A program made the position numbers and the translations under genes. Source: Sphingobium sp. CAP-1 (GTDB lineage: Bacteria > Pseudomonadota > Alphaproteobacteria > Sphingomonadales > Sphingomonadaceae). From it: DNA of 64,000 nucleotides. The DNA is taken from the NCBI RefSeq assembly GCF_009720145.1, contig NZ_CP046252.1:1364001-1428000 (forward strand), in the 5' to 3' direction. Below the pieces are notes generated by a model. It saw only the letters and a list, made by a program, of their open reading frames with translations, was not told the DNA's origin and did not search any database. Shown one piece after another: positions 43,160 to 52,426 of the stretch (positions within the stretch are counted from its first letter, which is position 1; every line of letters starts with the position of its first letter).

Positions 43160-44470
43160 TTACTTCCGCCCCTTCTCCGCCGCCAGCCGGCTCATCAGAA
43201 TGGCGGCGCGCTTGGCCTGGCGCTTCATGCTGGCGAGGTCGACCTTTTCCGCCGGGCTATGGTCGCCGCTCGATGCGGGGCCAAGGCCGACCAGCCCGTC
43301 CACATCGTCCGCGACGAAGCTGATGTCGCCCGCGCCGCGCTTCAACGGATCGAGCGCGGGCATTTCGGGTAGGCCAAGGTCGCGATTGATGCCGTTGAGC
43401 CTGCCCAGCAGCGCCCGGTTGCCCTGCGTCGGCGCCATCGACGGATAGCCAAGGTCGAAGGTGATGCTGGCGCCGGTGCCGGTCAGATGGCCGCTATCGA
43501 CGATCGCCTGCATCTTCGCCTGCACGCGTTTGGTTTGTTCTTCGCTCAGCGTGCGGAAATCGCCCTTCGCCACCGCGACCGGCGGGATGATGTTGGTCTT
43601 GCCCGTCACCGCGATCCGCACGCCGTCCTTGTCGACATCGGCGCTCTGGCCGCCGCCGATCAGGCCGACATTGAAGGTCAGATTGGGTTCGGGCAATTGC
43701 TGGCGAAAAGCGGTGATGATCCGCGCCAGTTCATAGATCGCACCATCACCCGCGCTGGCCGAAAAGATGCCCGAACTATGCCCCGACCGGCCGGTCGTGG
43801 TCAGCGTCCAGCTATTGGAGGAACGGCGGGCGATCGACCCCATATCCCGGCCATCCTCCTGAGACAGCCCCTCGAAATCGAGCGCCACGTCGGCGCGCTT
43901 GCCGGCCGCGACCAGATCGGCGCGGGCGATGGCGACGGGATCGCCCGAATCCTCCTCGTCGCCGGTCAGCACCACTTCGATATTGGCGTTTTTGAGCGTG
44001 CCGGCGGCCTGCATCGCTTTCAGCGCCAGCAGCATCGTCGCCACCCCGCCCTTGTCGTCGGCGGCGCCCGGACCACGAGCAAAATCGCCCTCCCGCTTGA
44101 AAGTCTGAAATGGCGAATCCGGCTCGAACACGGTGTCGAGATGGCCGATCAGCAGCATCTTCGTGCCGCCCGCCCTGCCCTTATGCACGGCGATCAGATG
44201 GCCGGCACGCTTGACCGCATCCATCGGCTGCCATGTCACGGTAAAGCCCAGCGCCTCATATTCCGGGCGCAACATGTCGGCGACCGCCTTCACCCCGGCC
44301 AGGTTCATCGACCCGCTATTCTGGTTCACCAGCCGTTCGAGCAGCGCGACGGTCGGTTCATAGCCCGCCTCGACCGTGGCGTCGATCTTCCGTTCGGCCG
44401 GCGACAGGGCGGCATGGGCGATCGGCGCGCCACCCAACAGCAGCGCGCCGAAAAGCAGCGATCGGATCAT
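43160..44470 (-). CDS. M20 family zinc metallopeptidase (glutamate carboxypeptidase-like)
   Basis: This 436-aa protein has a signal peptide (LLFGALLLGGAPIAHA) and the M20 metal site: IGHLDTVFEPD (H, D), GPGAADDKGG (bridging D) and TGDEEDSGD (catalytic E). A dimerisation domain with GRSGHSSGIF follows. It is the exported CPG2-like type that cleaves C-terminal glutamate or aspartate from peptides and folates. The start overlaps the glutathione peroxidase stop in ATGA, so the two are one transcript although function is unrelated. Confidence 0.9.
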   Translation of the reverse strand: MIRSLLFGALLLGGAPIAHAALSPAERKIDATVEAGYEPTVALLERLVNQNSGSMNLAGVKAVADMLRPEYEALGFTVTWQPMDAVKRAGHLIAVHKGRAGGTKMLLIGHLDTVFEPDSPFQTFKREGDFARGPGAADDKGGVATMLLALKAMQAAGTLKNANIEVVLTGDEEDSGDPVAIARADLVAAGKRADVALDFEGLSQEDGRDMGSIARRSSNSWTLTTTGRSGHSSGIFSASAGDGAIYELARIITAFRQQLPEPNLTFNVGLIGGGQSADVDKDGVRIAVTGKTNIIPPVAVAKGDFRTLSEEQTKRVQAKMQAIVDSGHLTGTGASITFDLGYPSMAPTQGNRALLGRLNGINRDLGLPEMPALDPLKRGAGDISFVADDVDGLVGLGPASSGDHSPAEKVDLASMKRQAKRAAILMSRLAAEKGRK

Positions 44471-45012
44471 TTGGCCAGTTCAGCCTCGATCGCGGCGACC
44501 AGCGCCGGGTCGTCCGGCGCGGTGGTGGGCGCGAAGCGGGCGGCGACGCTGCCATCCTTCGCGATCAGGAACTTCTCGAAGTTCCAGAGGACTTCAGGCA
44601 CCGGATTGGGGGTCATGCCATAGCCTTTGAGCTTCTCACGGAATGCGTCGCCCTCGCCCTGCGCTTCCGGCTGGGCGCTGGTCAGCGCGGCGTAGAGCGG
44701 ATGCTTGTCCGGGCCGGTGACGACGATCTTTTCGAACATCGGAAAATCCACGCCGAAATTGGTCGTGCAGAAGGTCGCGATCTCGTCATTGCTGCCCGGC
44801 TCCTGCGCGCCGAAATCATTGGCGGGGAAGCCCGCGACCACCAGCCCCTTGTCCTTATAATCGGCGTAGAGCGCCTCCAGCCCTTCATATTGCGGGGTCA
44901 GACCGCATTTGGACGCGACATTGACCGCCAGCACCACCTTGCCGGCATAGTCGGCCAGGCTGGCGTCGGCGCCCTTGATGGTCTTGAGCGGAATTTGCTG
45001 GATATCGGTCAT
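44467..45012 (-). CDS. Glutathione peroxidase
   Basis: This 181-aa thiol peroxidase of the glutathione peroxidase family has the catalytic cysteine in ASKCGLTPQY, the PANDFGAQEPGSN motif and the WNFEKFLIAKDG tryptophan/asparagine pair. Selenocysteine is replaced by cysteine. It reduces peroxides with glutathione or thioredoxin. It starts 38 bases after the VIT-family gene and overlaps the M20 gene by four bases. Confidence 0.93.
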   Translation of the reverse strand: MTDIQQIPLKTIKGADASLADYAGKVVLAVNVASKCGLTPQYEGLEALYADYKDKGLVVAGFPANDFGAQEPGSNDEIATFCTTNFGVDFPMFEKIVVTGPDKHPLYAALTSAQPEAQGEGDAFREKLKGYGMTPNPVPEVLWNFEKFLIAKDGSVAARFAPTTAPDDPALVAAIEAELAK

Positions 45013-45050
45013 GATGCTCTCCCTGGAATCAGTCGGCGCGGACCTTGGCA

Positions 45051-45761
45051 TCAAATCGCCGCGCCGAACAGATGCCCCGCGCCAGCGGTTGTCGCCATCG
45101 CCAGCGCGCCCCAGAACAATGTGCGCAGGATCGAGCGCAGCGGCTTCGCCCCGCCCAGCTTTGCCCCGACATGACCGAGCAGGATGAGGCAGAGCAGGCA
45201 GGTGCCGACGATCGCGGGAATCGCGCCGCTGGCAGGCGCGACGGCGGCGGCCAGCACGGCGGGCGTCGCTCCGGCGGCGAAACTGGCGGCCGACGCAAGC
45301 GCCGCCTGCACCGGCCGCGCCGTCGCCAGATCGGATATGCCCAGTTCGTCGCGGGCATGGGCGCCCAGCGCGTCGGCCGCCATCAACTGCTCGGCCACCT
45401 GCCCGGCCAGATCCGGGGTCAGGCCGCGTTCGACATAGATGTCGCGCAATTCCACCCATTCGGCATGGGGCTGGGTCGCCAGCGCCTTCCTTTCCTTGGC
45501 AAGGTCGGCGCGCTCGGTGTCGGACTGGGCGCTGACCGAGACATATTCGCCTGCCGCCATCGACATCGCGCCGGCGACCAGAGCAGCGATGCCCGACAAC
45601 AGGATCGCCTGCGCGCTGGCGCCCGACGCGGCGATGCCGGTCATCAGGCTGGCGGTGGAGACGATCCCGTCATTGGCCCCCAGCACCGTCGCGCGCAGCC
45701 AGCCCACGCGGTTGACATAATGGACGGCATGATGAGGCTGCGGGGTGGTTTGCGTGTCCAT
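45051..45761 (-). CDS. VIT1/CCC1-family metal transporter
   Basis: This 236-aa protein starts MDTQTTPQPHHAVHY at ATG 45761 with a GGGGG site. It has the family opening GANDGIVSTASLMTGIA and the cytosolic metal site MAAGEYVSVSAQSDTERADLAKE between membrane helices. The family moves Fe2+ or Mn2+ out of the cytosol. With the following glutathione peroxidase it could limit Fenton damage; that is inference from the shared transcript. Confidence 0.9.
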   Translation of the reverse strand: MDTQTTPQPHHAVHYVNRVGWLRATVLGANDGIVSTASLMTGIAASGASAQAILLSGIAALVAGAMSMAAGEYVSVSAQSDTERADLAKERKALATQPHAEWVELRDIYVERGLTPDLAGQVAEQLMAADALGAHARDELGISDLATARPVQAALASAASFAAGATPAVLAAAVAPASGAIPAIVGTCLLCLILLGHVGAKLGGAKPLRSILRTLFWGALAMATTAGAGHLFGAAI

Positions 45762-45840
45762 GGATTGCCCCCTGTTGTGATCCCGCGCCACCCTGCCGCC
45801 GGTTTCGGACGAAGTCGAGACTCGCCATCATGCGCCACTT

Positions 45841-45862
45841 GTTCCCGCGCAGGCGGGAACAC
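45841..45862. repeat. Short palindrome between the ABC-F and VIT genes
   Basis: TGTTCCCGC/GCGGGAACA, arms of nine bases with a four-base spacer, lies five bases before the stop side of the ABC-F gene. It has no U-run on the relevant strand and resembles half of the REP-like palindromes nearby. Confidence 0.6.
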
Positions 45863-45866
45863 GGAG

Positions 45867-47660
45867 TTAGCCCGCCAGCCCTTCCGCCTTTTCCGCCAGT
45901 TCCAGCCAGCGCTCCTCGGCCGCATCCTTTTCGGCGCGCGCCTTTTCCACCGCAGCGGTCAGCGCGGCGAATTTCTTCGGGTCGCGCGTATAGAGCGCCG
46001 GGTCGTGCAGTGCCTCCTCGTCGCGGGCGATCGCCGCTTCCAGTTTCTCGATCCGCTTGGGGAGCAGATCGAGGTCGCGCTGGTCCTTGTAGCTCAATTT
46101 CGCCGATACGGGCCTGGGCGGCGGGGGCGGCGCGGCGTCCTTCTTCTCCACCTTCGGCGCGCGGCGGGGATCGCGCTTGGCGATCCAGTCGGCATAGCCG
46201 CCGACGATCACGTCGGCCGTGCCGCTGCCGTCCAGCCCCAACGTCACCGTCACCGTGCGATCAAGGAAATCGCGGTCATGGCTGACGATCAGGACCGTGC
46301 CGTCATAATCGGCGATCACTTCCTGCAACAGGTCGAGCGTTTCGAGGTCGAGATCGTTGGTCGGCTCGTCCAGCACCAGCAGGTTGGATTCGCGCGCAAA
46401 TTCCCGCGCGAACAACAGCCGCGAACGCTCCCCCCCAGACAGTGTCGCCACCTTCGCCTCGGCCAGCGACGGATCGAACAGAAATTCCTTGAGATAGCCA
46501 TGGACATGCTTGCGCACCCCGCGCACGTCGATCCAGTCGCCGCCCTCGGCCAGAACGTCGCGGACCGTCTTGTCGCCCTGCATCAGGCTGCGCTGCTGAT
46601 CGATGAAGATCATGTCCAGCGTTTTGGCCAGCGTCACGCTGCCGCTATCGGGTTCCAGTTCGCCGGTCAGCAGCTTGAGCAGCGTCGATTTGCCCGCGCC
46701 ATTGCCGCCGACGATACCGATCCGGTCGCCGCGCTGCACGCGGAGCGAGAAATCCTTGATGATCGTGCGCCTATTCTCTTCGGCGCCGAACATCTTGGTG
46801 ACATGTTCGGCCTTGATGACGCTCTTGGTCTTGCTGTCGTCGCTGGCGACCGCGATCTTGGCGGTGCCCTGCGGCCCCTGCATCGCCGCGCGCTGGGCGC
46901 GCATTTCCCACAGTTTCGCCAGGCGACCCTGATTGCGCTTGCGCCGCGCGGTGACGCCGCGCTCCAGCCAGTGCGCCTCGATCTTCAGCTTGGCGTCCAG
47001 CTTCTCGGCCGCCCGCGCCTCCTCGGCATAGACCGCTTCCATCCATTGCTCGAACCCGCCGAAGCCGATCTCGTTGCGGCGCATCTGGCCCCGGTCCAGC
47101 CACAAGGTCTGGCGCGTCAACCGCGTCAGAAAGGCGCGGTCATGGCTGATGACGATGAACGCGCCATTATACCGCGCCATCCACGTCTCGATCCAGTCGA
47201 TCGCGGCGATGTCCAGATGGTTGGTCGGCTCGTCCAGCAGCAGCAGGTCCGGCTCGCTCGCCAGCGCGCGGGCGATGGCGGCGCGACGGCGCTCGCCCCC
47301 GCTCGCGGTCCTGGCTTCGCGGCTGAGGTCGATACCGAGCTGGTCGGCGATCGCCTCCACCTCATGCGCGGGCGGCGCAAATTCGCCGGCCAGCGCGAAA
47401 TCATGCAGCGTGGCGAACGGCGTCACATCCGGGTCTTGCTCCAGCGTGATGACCCGCGCGCCCGGCTGCACCGACCGCACGCCTTCATCCGGCTCAATCT
47501 GTCCGCCCAGCAATTTGAGCAGGGTCGTCTTGCCCACGCCGTTGCGCCCGATCAGCGCCAGCCGGTCCCTTGCCCCGACGGCGATATTGAGGCCACGGAA
47601 CAGCCAGTGGGAGCCTTGCGAAAGGCCGAGATTTTCGAATGAGAGGATAGGAGCTGCCAT
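45867..47660 (-). CDS. ABC-F family ATPase (Uup-like)
   Basis: This 597-aa soluble protein has two ABC domains: Walker A GRNGVGKTT and GGNGAGKST, signatures SGGERRRAAIARA and LSGGERSRLLFAR, and Walker B LLLLDEPTNHLD and LLVLDEPTNDLD. Between them is a basic linker with the inter-domain arm (VTARRKRNQGRLAKLWEMR). A C-terminal coiled coil (ALYTRDPKKFAALTAAVEKARAEKD) fits Uup more than EttA. These proteins act on ribosomes or on branched DNA. Single-gene transcript; start ATG 47660. Confidence 0.9.
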   Translation of the reverse strand: MAAPILSFENLGLSQGSHWLFRGLNIAVGARDRLALIGRNGVGKTTLLKLLGGQIEPDEGVRSVQPGARVITLEQDPDVTPFATLHDFALAGEFAPPAHEVEAIADQLGIDLSREARTASGGERRRAAIARALASEPDLLLLDEPTNHLDIAAIDWIETWMARYNGAFIVISHDRAFLTRLTRQTLWLDRGQMRRNEIGFGGFEQWMEAVYAEEARAAEKLDAKLKIEAHWLERGVTARRKRNQGRLAKLWEMRAQRAAMQGPQGTAKIAVASDDSKTKSVIKAEHVTKMFGAEENRRTIIKDFSLRVQRGDRIGIVGGNGAGKSTLLKLLTGELEPDSGSVTLAKTLDMIFIDQQRSLMQGDKTVRDVLAEGGDWIDVRGVRKHVHGYLKEFLFDPSLAEAKVATLSGGERSRLLFAREFARESNLLVLDEPTNDLDLETLDLLQEVIADYDGTVLIVSHDRDFLDRTVTVTLGLDGSGTADVIVGGYADWIAKRDPRRAPKVEKKDAAPPPPPRPVSAKLSYKDQRDLDLLPKRIEKLEAAIARDEEALHDPALYTRDPKKFAALTAAVEKARAEKDAAEERWLELAEKAEGLAG

Positions 47661-47800
47661 GGCGGTGCAGCTAAGACCTATCCCGCCGCGTAGCAAGAGC
47701 GGAACCGGAAAGCTGTCGGACGGCTTTCAACGCAGGACAGCGTCCGTTCATCGCACCCAGGCCAAAGACGGGTGCAGGACATAGATGAGGAGAAACGTCC

Positions 47801-48532
47801 ATGAAATCCGCTCTCGCCCTGATGGCGCTTGGCGCCGCCGCCCTTCCGATCGCGGCGGTGGCCCAGACCAGCGTCACCATCGCAGAGACGGCGCCAATCG
47901 TGACCCTGAACGTCACGGAAAGCGTCGAGGCCGCGCCCGATGTCGCGACCGTCGGCACCGGCGTCCAGACCCGCGCGCTCACCGCGCAGGCCGCCATGCA
48001 GGACAATGCCGCAAAAACCGAAAAGCTGATCGCCGCGCTCGCCAGGGCCGGGATCGCCAAGAAGGATATCCAGACCAGCGGCATCAATCTGTCCGCCCAA
48101 TATGACTATAGCAATCGCGACGGTGAACAGACCGGGCCGCGCTTCATCGGCTATGAAGCATCGAACCAGCTTTCGGTGAAGCTGCGCGATATCGGGAAGG
48201 TCGGCGCGTCGCTCGACGCGATGGTCGCCGCCGGTGCAACCAATATCAGCGGGCCGAACTTCTCGATCGACAATCCCTCGCCGCTGATCGTGCAGGCGCG
48301 TGGCGCGGCGCTGAAAAGTGCGAAGGCGCAGGCCGATTTTTATGCGCAGGCGGCGGGCTACCGGTCGGCGCGACTGGTGTCGATCAGCGAAAGCAACAGC
48401 GGCGGCCAGCCGCCCATGCCGATGGCGATGACCGCCCGTTTCAAGGCGGATTCGGCCCCCGTCACCCCGGTCGAACCTGGTCAGGTCAGCGCGTCGGTGA
48501 CGCTGACCGTGCAATATGCGCTGGAGAAATAA
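47801..48532 (+). CDS. SIMPL-domain (DUF541) periplasmic protein
   Basis: This 243-aa protein has an N-terminal signal peptide ending AAVAQTS. The DUF541 domain covers about residues 35-240 (VEAAPDVATVGTGVQTRA, IAKKDIQTSGINLSAQYDY, LKSAKAQADFYAQAAGY). Family members are stress-induced periplasmic or outer membrane proteins; function is unclear. An intrinsic terminator follows directly, so it is a single-gene unit. Confidence 0.9.
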   Translation: MKSALALMALGAAALPIAAVAQTSVTIAETAPIVTLNVTESVEAAPDVATVGTGVQTRALTAQAAMQDNAAKTEKLIAALARAGIAKKDIQTSGINLSAQYDYSNRDGEQTGPRFIGYEASNQLSVKLRDIGKVGASLDAMVAAGATNISGPNFSIDNPSPLIVQARGAALKSAKAQADFYAQAAGYRSARLVSISESNSGGQPPMPMAMTARFKADSAPVTPVEPGQVSASVTLTVQYALEK

Positions 48533-48543
48533 GCGAAATGAAG

Positions 48544-48576
48544 GGGCGACGACGGCCATATGTCGTCGCCCTTTTT
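48544..48576 (+). terminator. Rho-independent terminator of the SIMPL gene
   Basis: GGGCGACGAC (48544-48553) pairs perfectly with GTCGTCGCCC (48562-48571) and is followed by TTTTT. It begins 11 bases after the stop at 48532. Confidence 0.88.
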
Positions 48577-48631
48577 GTTCATCTTCGCGCCATTCACCAC
48601 CTGTTCAATGCCCTTCGCCTATGCCATGCCC

Positions 48632-48958
48632 ATGATGATGAAGAGGAAAAGCCTGCCCCGCTCTCTGTCTGCGGCGATCGTCGCGGCGCTGGCCGTCGCG
48701 GTGGCCATTCCCGCCGCCGACGCGGGCAATCGCCGGGACGAGCAGGATGCCGCGCGCCGGGCGATGCTGGACGGGCAGGTCATGCCCTTCTCCCTCATAA
48801 AGCGCCGGGTCGACGCCGCCGTGGGCGGCGCCACCTATGTCGGCAGCGAGTTCAACCCCGCCTCCAACCGCTATCGCCTGAAATATGTGAAGGACGGCAA
48901 GGTCATGTGGGTTGATGCAGATGGCCGAACCGGCGATATTATCGGCATGGCGCGCTGA
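48632..48958 (+). CDS. PepSY-domain periplasmic protein
   Basis: This is a 108-aa protein from ATG 48632; three ATG codons in a row make the start uncertain by a few residues, and the site is weak. A signal peptide (LSAAIVAALAVAVAIPAADAG) is followed by a PepSY-like block FSLIKRRVDAAVGGATYVGSEFN with YRLKYVKDGKVMWVDADGRTGDI. PepSY proteins are thought to inhibit proteases or sense the envelope. It lies 49 bases upstream of the response regulator gene and may share its transcript, a pairing common for PepSY and OmpR-type systems. Confidence 0.82.
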   Translation: MMMKRKSLPRSLSAAIVAALAVAVAIPAADAGNRRDEQDAARRAMLDGQVMPFSLIKRRVDAAVGGATYVGSEFNPASNRYRLKYVKDGKVMWVDADGRTGDIIGMAR

Positions 48959-49007
48959 ACCCGCGCGACCCTGTCACCTATTTCCATAACAGAAACGGAT
49001 AAGCCCC

Positions 49008-49673
49008 ATGCGTCTGCTGATCGTCGAGGATGAACCGAATCTGGGCCAGCAGCTCAGGAACACGCTGGAGGGCGCGGGCTATGCCGTCGACCTCGCCACC
49101 GATGGCGAGGACGGTCATTTCCTGGGGTCCACCGAAAATTATGACGCGGTGGTGCTGGACCTTGGCCTGCCCACGATCGACGGCCTCACCGTGCTGGACC
49201 GCTGGCGCAAGGAAGGCCGCGCCTTCCCGGTGCTGGTGCTGACGGCACGCGATAGCTGGTCGGACAAGGTGGCCGGGCTGGATGCGGGCGCGGACGACTA
49301 TCTCGCCAAGCCCTTCCAGAGCGAGGAACTGATCGCCCGGCTGCGCGCGCTCATCCGCCGCGCGTCGGGCAATGCGTCGAGCGAACTGATCGCCGGCGAC
49401 GTGCGGCTCGACACGCGATCGGGCAAGGTGACGCTCAGCGGCGATCCGGTAAAGCTGACCGCGCAGGAATATAAGCTGCTCAGCTACCTGCTCCACCACA
49501 AGGGCAAGGTGGTCAGCCGCACCGAACTGATCGAACATATTTACGATCAGGATTTCGACCGCGATTCCAACACGATCGAAGTGTTCGTGACGCGCATCCG
49601 CAAGAAGCTGGGCGCGGATGTCATCACCACCATCCGCGGCCTTGGCTACAGCCTGGACGAGCCGGGGCGGTAA
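49008..49673 (+). CDS. OmpR-family response regulator (PhoP-like)
   Basis: This 221-aa protein has a receiver domain with the phospho-accepting aspartate in AVVLDLGLPTIDG and the lysine in LAKPFQSEEL, then a winged helix ending IRKKLGADVITTIRGLGYSLDEP. The arrangement with a downstream sensor kinase of the PhoQ type fits a PhoP-like regulator of envelope responses to divalent cations or pH. The kinase gene follows after a 157-base REP-like array that breaks what would be a tight operon. Confidence 0.92.
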   Translation: MRLLIVEDEPNLGQQLRNTLEGAGYAVDLATDGEDGHFLGSTENYDAVVLDLGLPTIDGLTVLDRWRKEGRAFPVLVLTARDSWSDKVAGLDAGADDYLAKPFQSEELIARLRALIRRASGNASSELIAGDVRLDTRSGKVTLSGDPVKLTAQEYKLLSYLLHHKGKVVSRTELIEHIYDQDFDRDSNTIEVFVTRIRKKLGADVITTIRGLGYSLDEPGR

Positions 49674-49691
49674 CAATCACCGCCCTTCCAA

Positions 49692-49825
49692 CCCGTTCGG
49701 TTCGAGCCTGTCGAGAACGGATCTTGGCGCCTTTCTTCTCGACTGACGCTTCTCGACTACGCTCGAAGCCTGTCCTGAGCGACTGCTGCAAGCAGTCAGT
49801 CGAAGGGCTGCTGGAAGCGAACGGT
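49692..49825. repeat. REP-like array between the two-component genes
   Basis: CCGTTCGGTTCGAGCCTG with TCGAGAACGG, then TCTCGACTACGCTCGAAGCC, a GACTGCTGCAAGCAGTC hairpin, TCAGTCGAAGGGCTG and GAAGCGAACGG ending near 49823, about eight bases before the kinase GTG. The array fills nearly all of the space between regulator and kinase. Confidence 0.75.
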
Positions 49826-49830
49826 ATGTT

Positions 49831-51195
49831 GTGACTGACGCAGTAAGCCCTCCCCCCGTCCGCTCCACCGGTTCCATCAGCCGGCGGATGATCGGCATCG
49901 CCGCCTTGTGGATCAGCGTGCTGCTGATCGGCGGGGGGGTGGCGCTGGACCGGGTGCTGTCGGATGCGATCACCCGCAATTTCGACGACGGCATGAATTA
50001 TGTGCTGACCGCGATGATCGCCGCGTCCGAAATCGGCCCGGACGGCGAAGTGCTGTTCAACCGCGAACTGGCGGACCAGCGCTTCCTCGAACCCAATAGC
50101 GGCCTTTATTACCAGATCAGCGCCAGGGGGCATGAGGACTGGCGATCCCGTTCCCTGTGGGACCGCGCGCTCAAAGTGACGGCGGAACATCATGACCGCC
50201 AGCTTCATGTCTATAACAGCAAGCAATTCCCCGGCGAGGATTTGCGCATCATGGAGCGCACCGTCGTTTTGCCCGGCTCCGGCACCCGCTGGATGTTCAT
50301 GGTGGCGCAGGCGCGCGAGGGGCTGGACGCGCAAATCAGGACGCTGCGATCCACCCTGTTCAAGAGCTTCGCGCTGCTGGCGCTCGGCCTGTTCGTGCTG
50401 GCGACGCTCCAGACCATCTATGGCCTGCGTCCGCTGCGCAAGGTGCGGCTGGAAATCATCCGAATGCGCGACGGGCAAAAGAGCCGCGTGACCGAACCCA
50501 TGCCCGCAGAGGTGCTGCCCATGGTCGAGGAACTCAACGCCCTGCTCGCCCATAATGAGCGGCAGGCGGAGGAGGCGCGCACCCATGCCGGCAATCTCGC
50601 TCATGCGCTCAAGACACCGCTGACCGTCATCATGAACGCCGCCACCGCGCAGGCGCCCGACCTGGGCGATGCGGTGATCCGCGAGGCGACGACGATGCGG
50701 CGACAGGTCGACCATCACCTCGCCCGCGCCCGCGCCGTCGGCCGGCGCGGCGCGGCGCAGAGCCGGGCCGAGGTCTGGCCAAGCCTCACCGCCGTAGAGC
50801 GCGCCGTCCAGCGCCTCTATCCCGACGCCCGCGTCGACATGGACGGCGACAAGGACGCCGCCGTCCGGGTCGAGCGGCAGGATCTGGACGAAATGCTCGG
50901 CAACCTCATCGAAAACGCCGCCAAATATGGCGGCGGCAGCGTGTTCGCGACGGTGGTGGCGCGCGCTGGCGGCATGGTGGAGATACAGGTCGAGGATGAC
51001 GGCATGGGCATACCGGAAGCCGACCGGGTCCGCATCTTCGACCGGGGCGTCCGCCTCGATTCGGGCAAGCCCGGCACCGGCCTCGGCCTCGCCATCGTGC
51101 GCGACGTGGCGGAAATCTACGGCGGATCGGTCGCGTTGGAAGAAAGCGAGGATCTGGGCGGGCTGCTGGTACGGTTAAGGTTGCCGGCGGCGTGA
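49831..51195 (+). CDS. Sensor histidine kinase (PhoQ-like)
   Basis: GTG 49831 gives 454 aa. Two membrane helices (about 21-39 and 175-195) enclose a periplasmic domain of about 130 residues. Then come a HAMP-like linker, the phospho-acceptor histidine in NLAHALKTPLTVI, the N-box NLIENAAKYGG and G-boxes DDGMGIPEADR and GTGLGLAIVRD. It would phosphorylate the adjacent response regulator. The ribosome site is weak because the REP-like array ends right before the start; an in-frame ATG is not available nearby. Confidence 0.9.
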   Translation: MTDAVSPPPVRSTGSISRRMIGIAALWISVLLIGGGVALDRVLSDAITRNFDDGMNYVLTAMIAASEIGPDGEVLFNRELADQRFLEPNSGLYYQISARGHEDWRSRSLWDRALKVTAEHHDRQLHVYNSKQFPGEDLRIMERTVVLPGSGTRWMFMVAQAREGLDAQIRTLRSTLFKSFALLALGLFVLATLQTIYGLRPLRKVRLEIIRMRDGQKSRVTEPMPAEVLPMVEELNALLAHNERQAEEARTHAGNLAHALKTPLTVIMNAATAQAPDLGDAVIREATTMRRQVDHHLARARAVGRRGAAQSRAEVWPSLTAVERAVQRLYPDARVDMDGDKDAAVRVERQDLDEMLGNLIENAAKYGGGSVFATVVARAGGMVEIQVEDDGMGIPEADRVRIFDRGVRLDSGKPGTGLGLAIVRDVAEIYGGSVALEESEDLGGLLVRLRLPAA

Positions 51196-51198
51196 AAG

Positions 51199-51230
51199 GG
51201 CGCTTCGCCCGCCGTTGCGAACGAAGCGCC
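51199..51230. terminator. Hairpin between convergent kinase and EamA genes
   Basis: GGCGCTTCG (51199-51207) pairs with CGAAGCGCC (51222-51230). No U-run follows on either strand, so it is a weak terminator candidate that could serve both convergent genes. Confidence 0.4.
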
Positions 51231-51237
51231 ACTCCCG

Positions 51238-52101
51238 TCAGTCGCGCTTTTGTCGGAACACCAGCAGCAACCCGATGACGATCAGGCCCAGCCCGGCCAT
51301 CATCGCCCCCGTCATGGGATGCCCCAGAATGATCCAGTCCATCGCGGCGGTCACGCCCGGCACAAGGTAGAAGAGGCTCGTCACATTGACGAGATTCCCC
51401 CTGGCAATCAGGCGGTAGAACAGGAAGGTCGTCCCGACCGAAATCACCAGCCCCAGCCACAGGACCGACAGCACGAACCCCGGATGCCAGGATGCATGGA
51501 AAGGCGCGAACGGCGCAGCCACTCCGGCAAAGGCCAGCCCCATCGCATATTGCAGCGGCAACACCGTCCAGGGTGCCTGTGTCTCCCGCTTCTGCCAGAT
51601 CGACCCGGCCGTGATACCCAGCAGCGACAGCCCCGCGAACACCAGTCCCCGGCCGTTGAAATGCACTGCCGTCAAGCCATCCGACACCACCAGCCCAAGC
51701 CCCAGCAACGCACAGCCCAGCCCGATCATGCGCAGCGCCGTGATCCGGCGCTCCGTCACGAACAGGGTCAGGATCGGCTGCACGCCCAACAGCGTCGCAA
51801 GCGCACCCGGCGTCACGCCATTATCGAGCGCCATCAGGTAGCAAGCGGAATAGAGGCCCGCGATGGAAAAACCGATCAGCGCGACCCGCCCGCGCGATCC
51901 CCGCGCCGGAAGCAGCGTCCGGTTCCACGCGGCAACGGCGACAAGCACGACGAAGGCGATGAGATAGCGCAGAATCAGCACGGCAAAGGGAGAACCGTGC
52001 CGAAGGGCGACTTCGGATATGATAGCGCCACTGCTCCACAGCAGGACGAAAGCAGTCGTCGGCACAAGAGCCGACCAATGACGATTGGTCATGAAATTCA
52101 C
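51238..52101 (-). CDS. EamA-family (DMT) transporter
   Basis: This 287-aa protein has ten hydrophobic helices as two EamA repeats of five. WSSGAIISEVALRHGSPF and the half-helix pattern ALDNGVTPGALATLLGVQPILT are typical of the drug/metabolite exporter superfamily, and GVTAAMDWIILGHPMTG of the second repeat. Substrate unknown; many members export amino acids. It converges on the kinase gene. Downstream on the start side lies a 325-base gap. Confidence 0.88.
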   Translation of the reverse strand: MNFMTNRHWSALVPTTAFVLLWSSGAIISEVALRHGSPFAVLILRYLIAFVVLVAVAAWNRTLLPARGSRGRVALIGFSIAGLYSACYLMALDNGVTPGALATLLGVQPILTLFVTERRITALRMIGLGCALLGLGLVVSDGLTAVHFNGRGLVFAGLSLLGITAGSIWQKRETQAPWTVLPLQYAMGLAFAGVAAPFAPFHASWHPGFVLSVLWLGLVISVGTTFLFYRLIARGNLVNVTSLFYLVPGVTAAMDWIILGHPMTGAMMAGLGLIVIGLLLVFRQKRD

Positions 52102-52426
52102 CTGAAATCATAGCATGATGACCTGCGCGTTCGGCGCAGAGGCATAGGCCGACTGGATTCAGCCGGCGTCGCGATCAGGCGGAGGCGGTGCGCCTGCCAG
52201 ACCGGCACAGGATTTCAGGGACGGAGGTGCCGCAGCAAATCGTGCAACCTGCGAAAGCAGCGCCTCAACGGGCAGAAGAAGGGGGTTCGCAGTCACGGCC
52301 GGCGGAATAGGGCATTTCGGACCATCAGGCAAGCATGGCCCTCCGGCGAAAATACCCCGGCACCCCGTGGCGTCTTGCCATTCCAGTCCGCACCTGCGAA
52401 GCAATAGCATCGACAACGGACATGAT
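52102..52426. other. Intergenic gap between divergent EamA and DUF454 genes, no gene seen
   Basis: I see no convincing gene, RNA or repeat. A minus-strand open frame at 52159-52416 is proline/alanine-rich with no ribosome site, so I do not call it. The region must hold the promoters of both flanking genes. Confidence 0.4.

Noticed and set aside
52159..52416. Minus-strand 85-codon open frame in the EamA/DUF454 gap
   Set aside because: Low-complexity proline/alanine-rich product, no ribosome site, and no domain.
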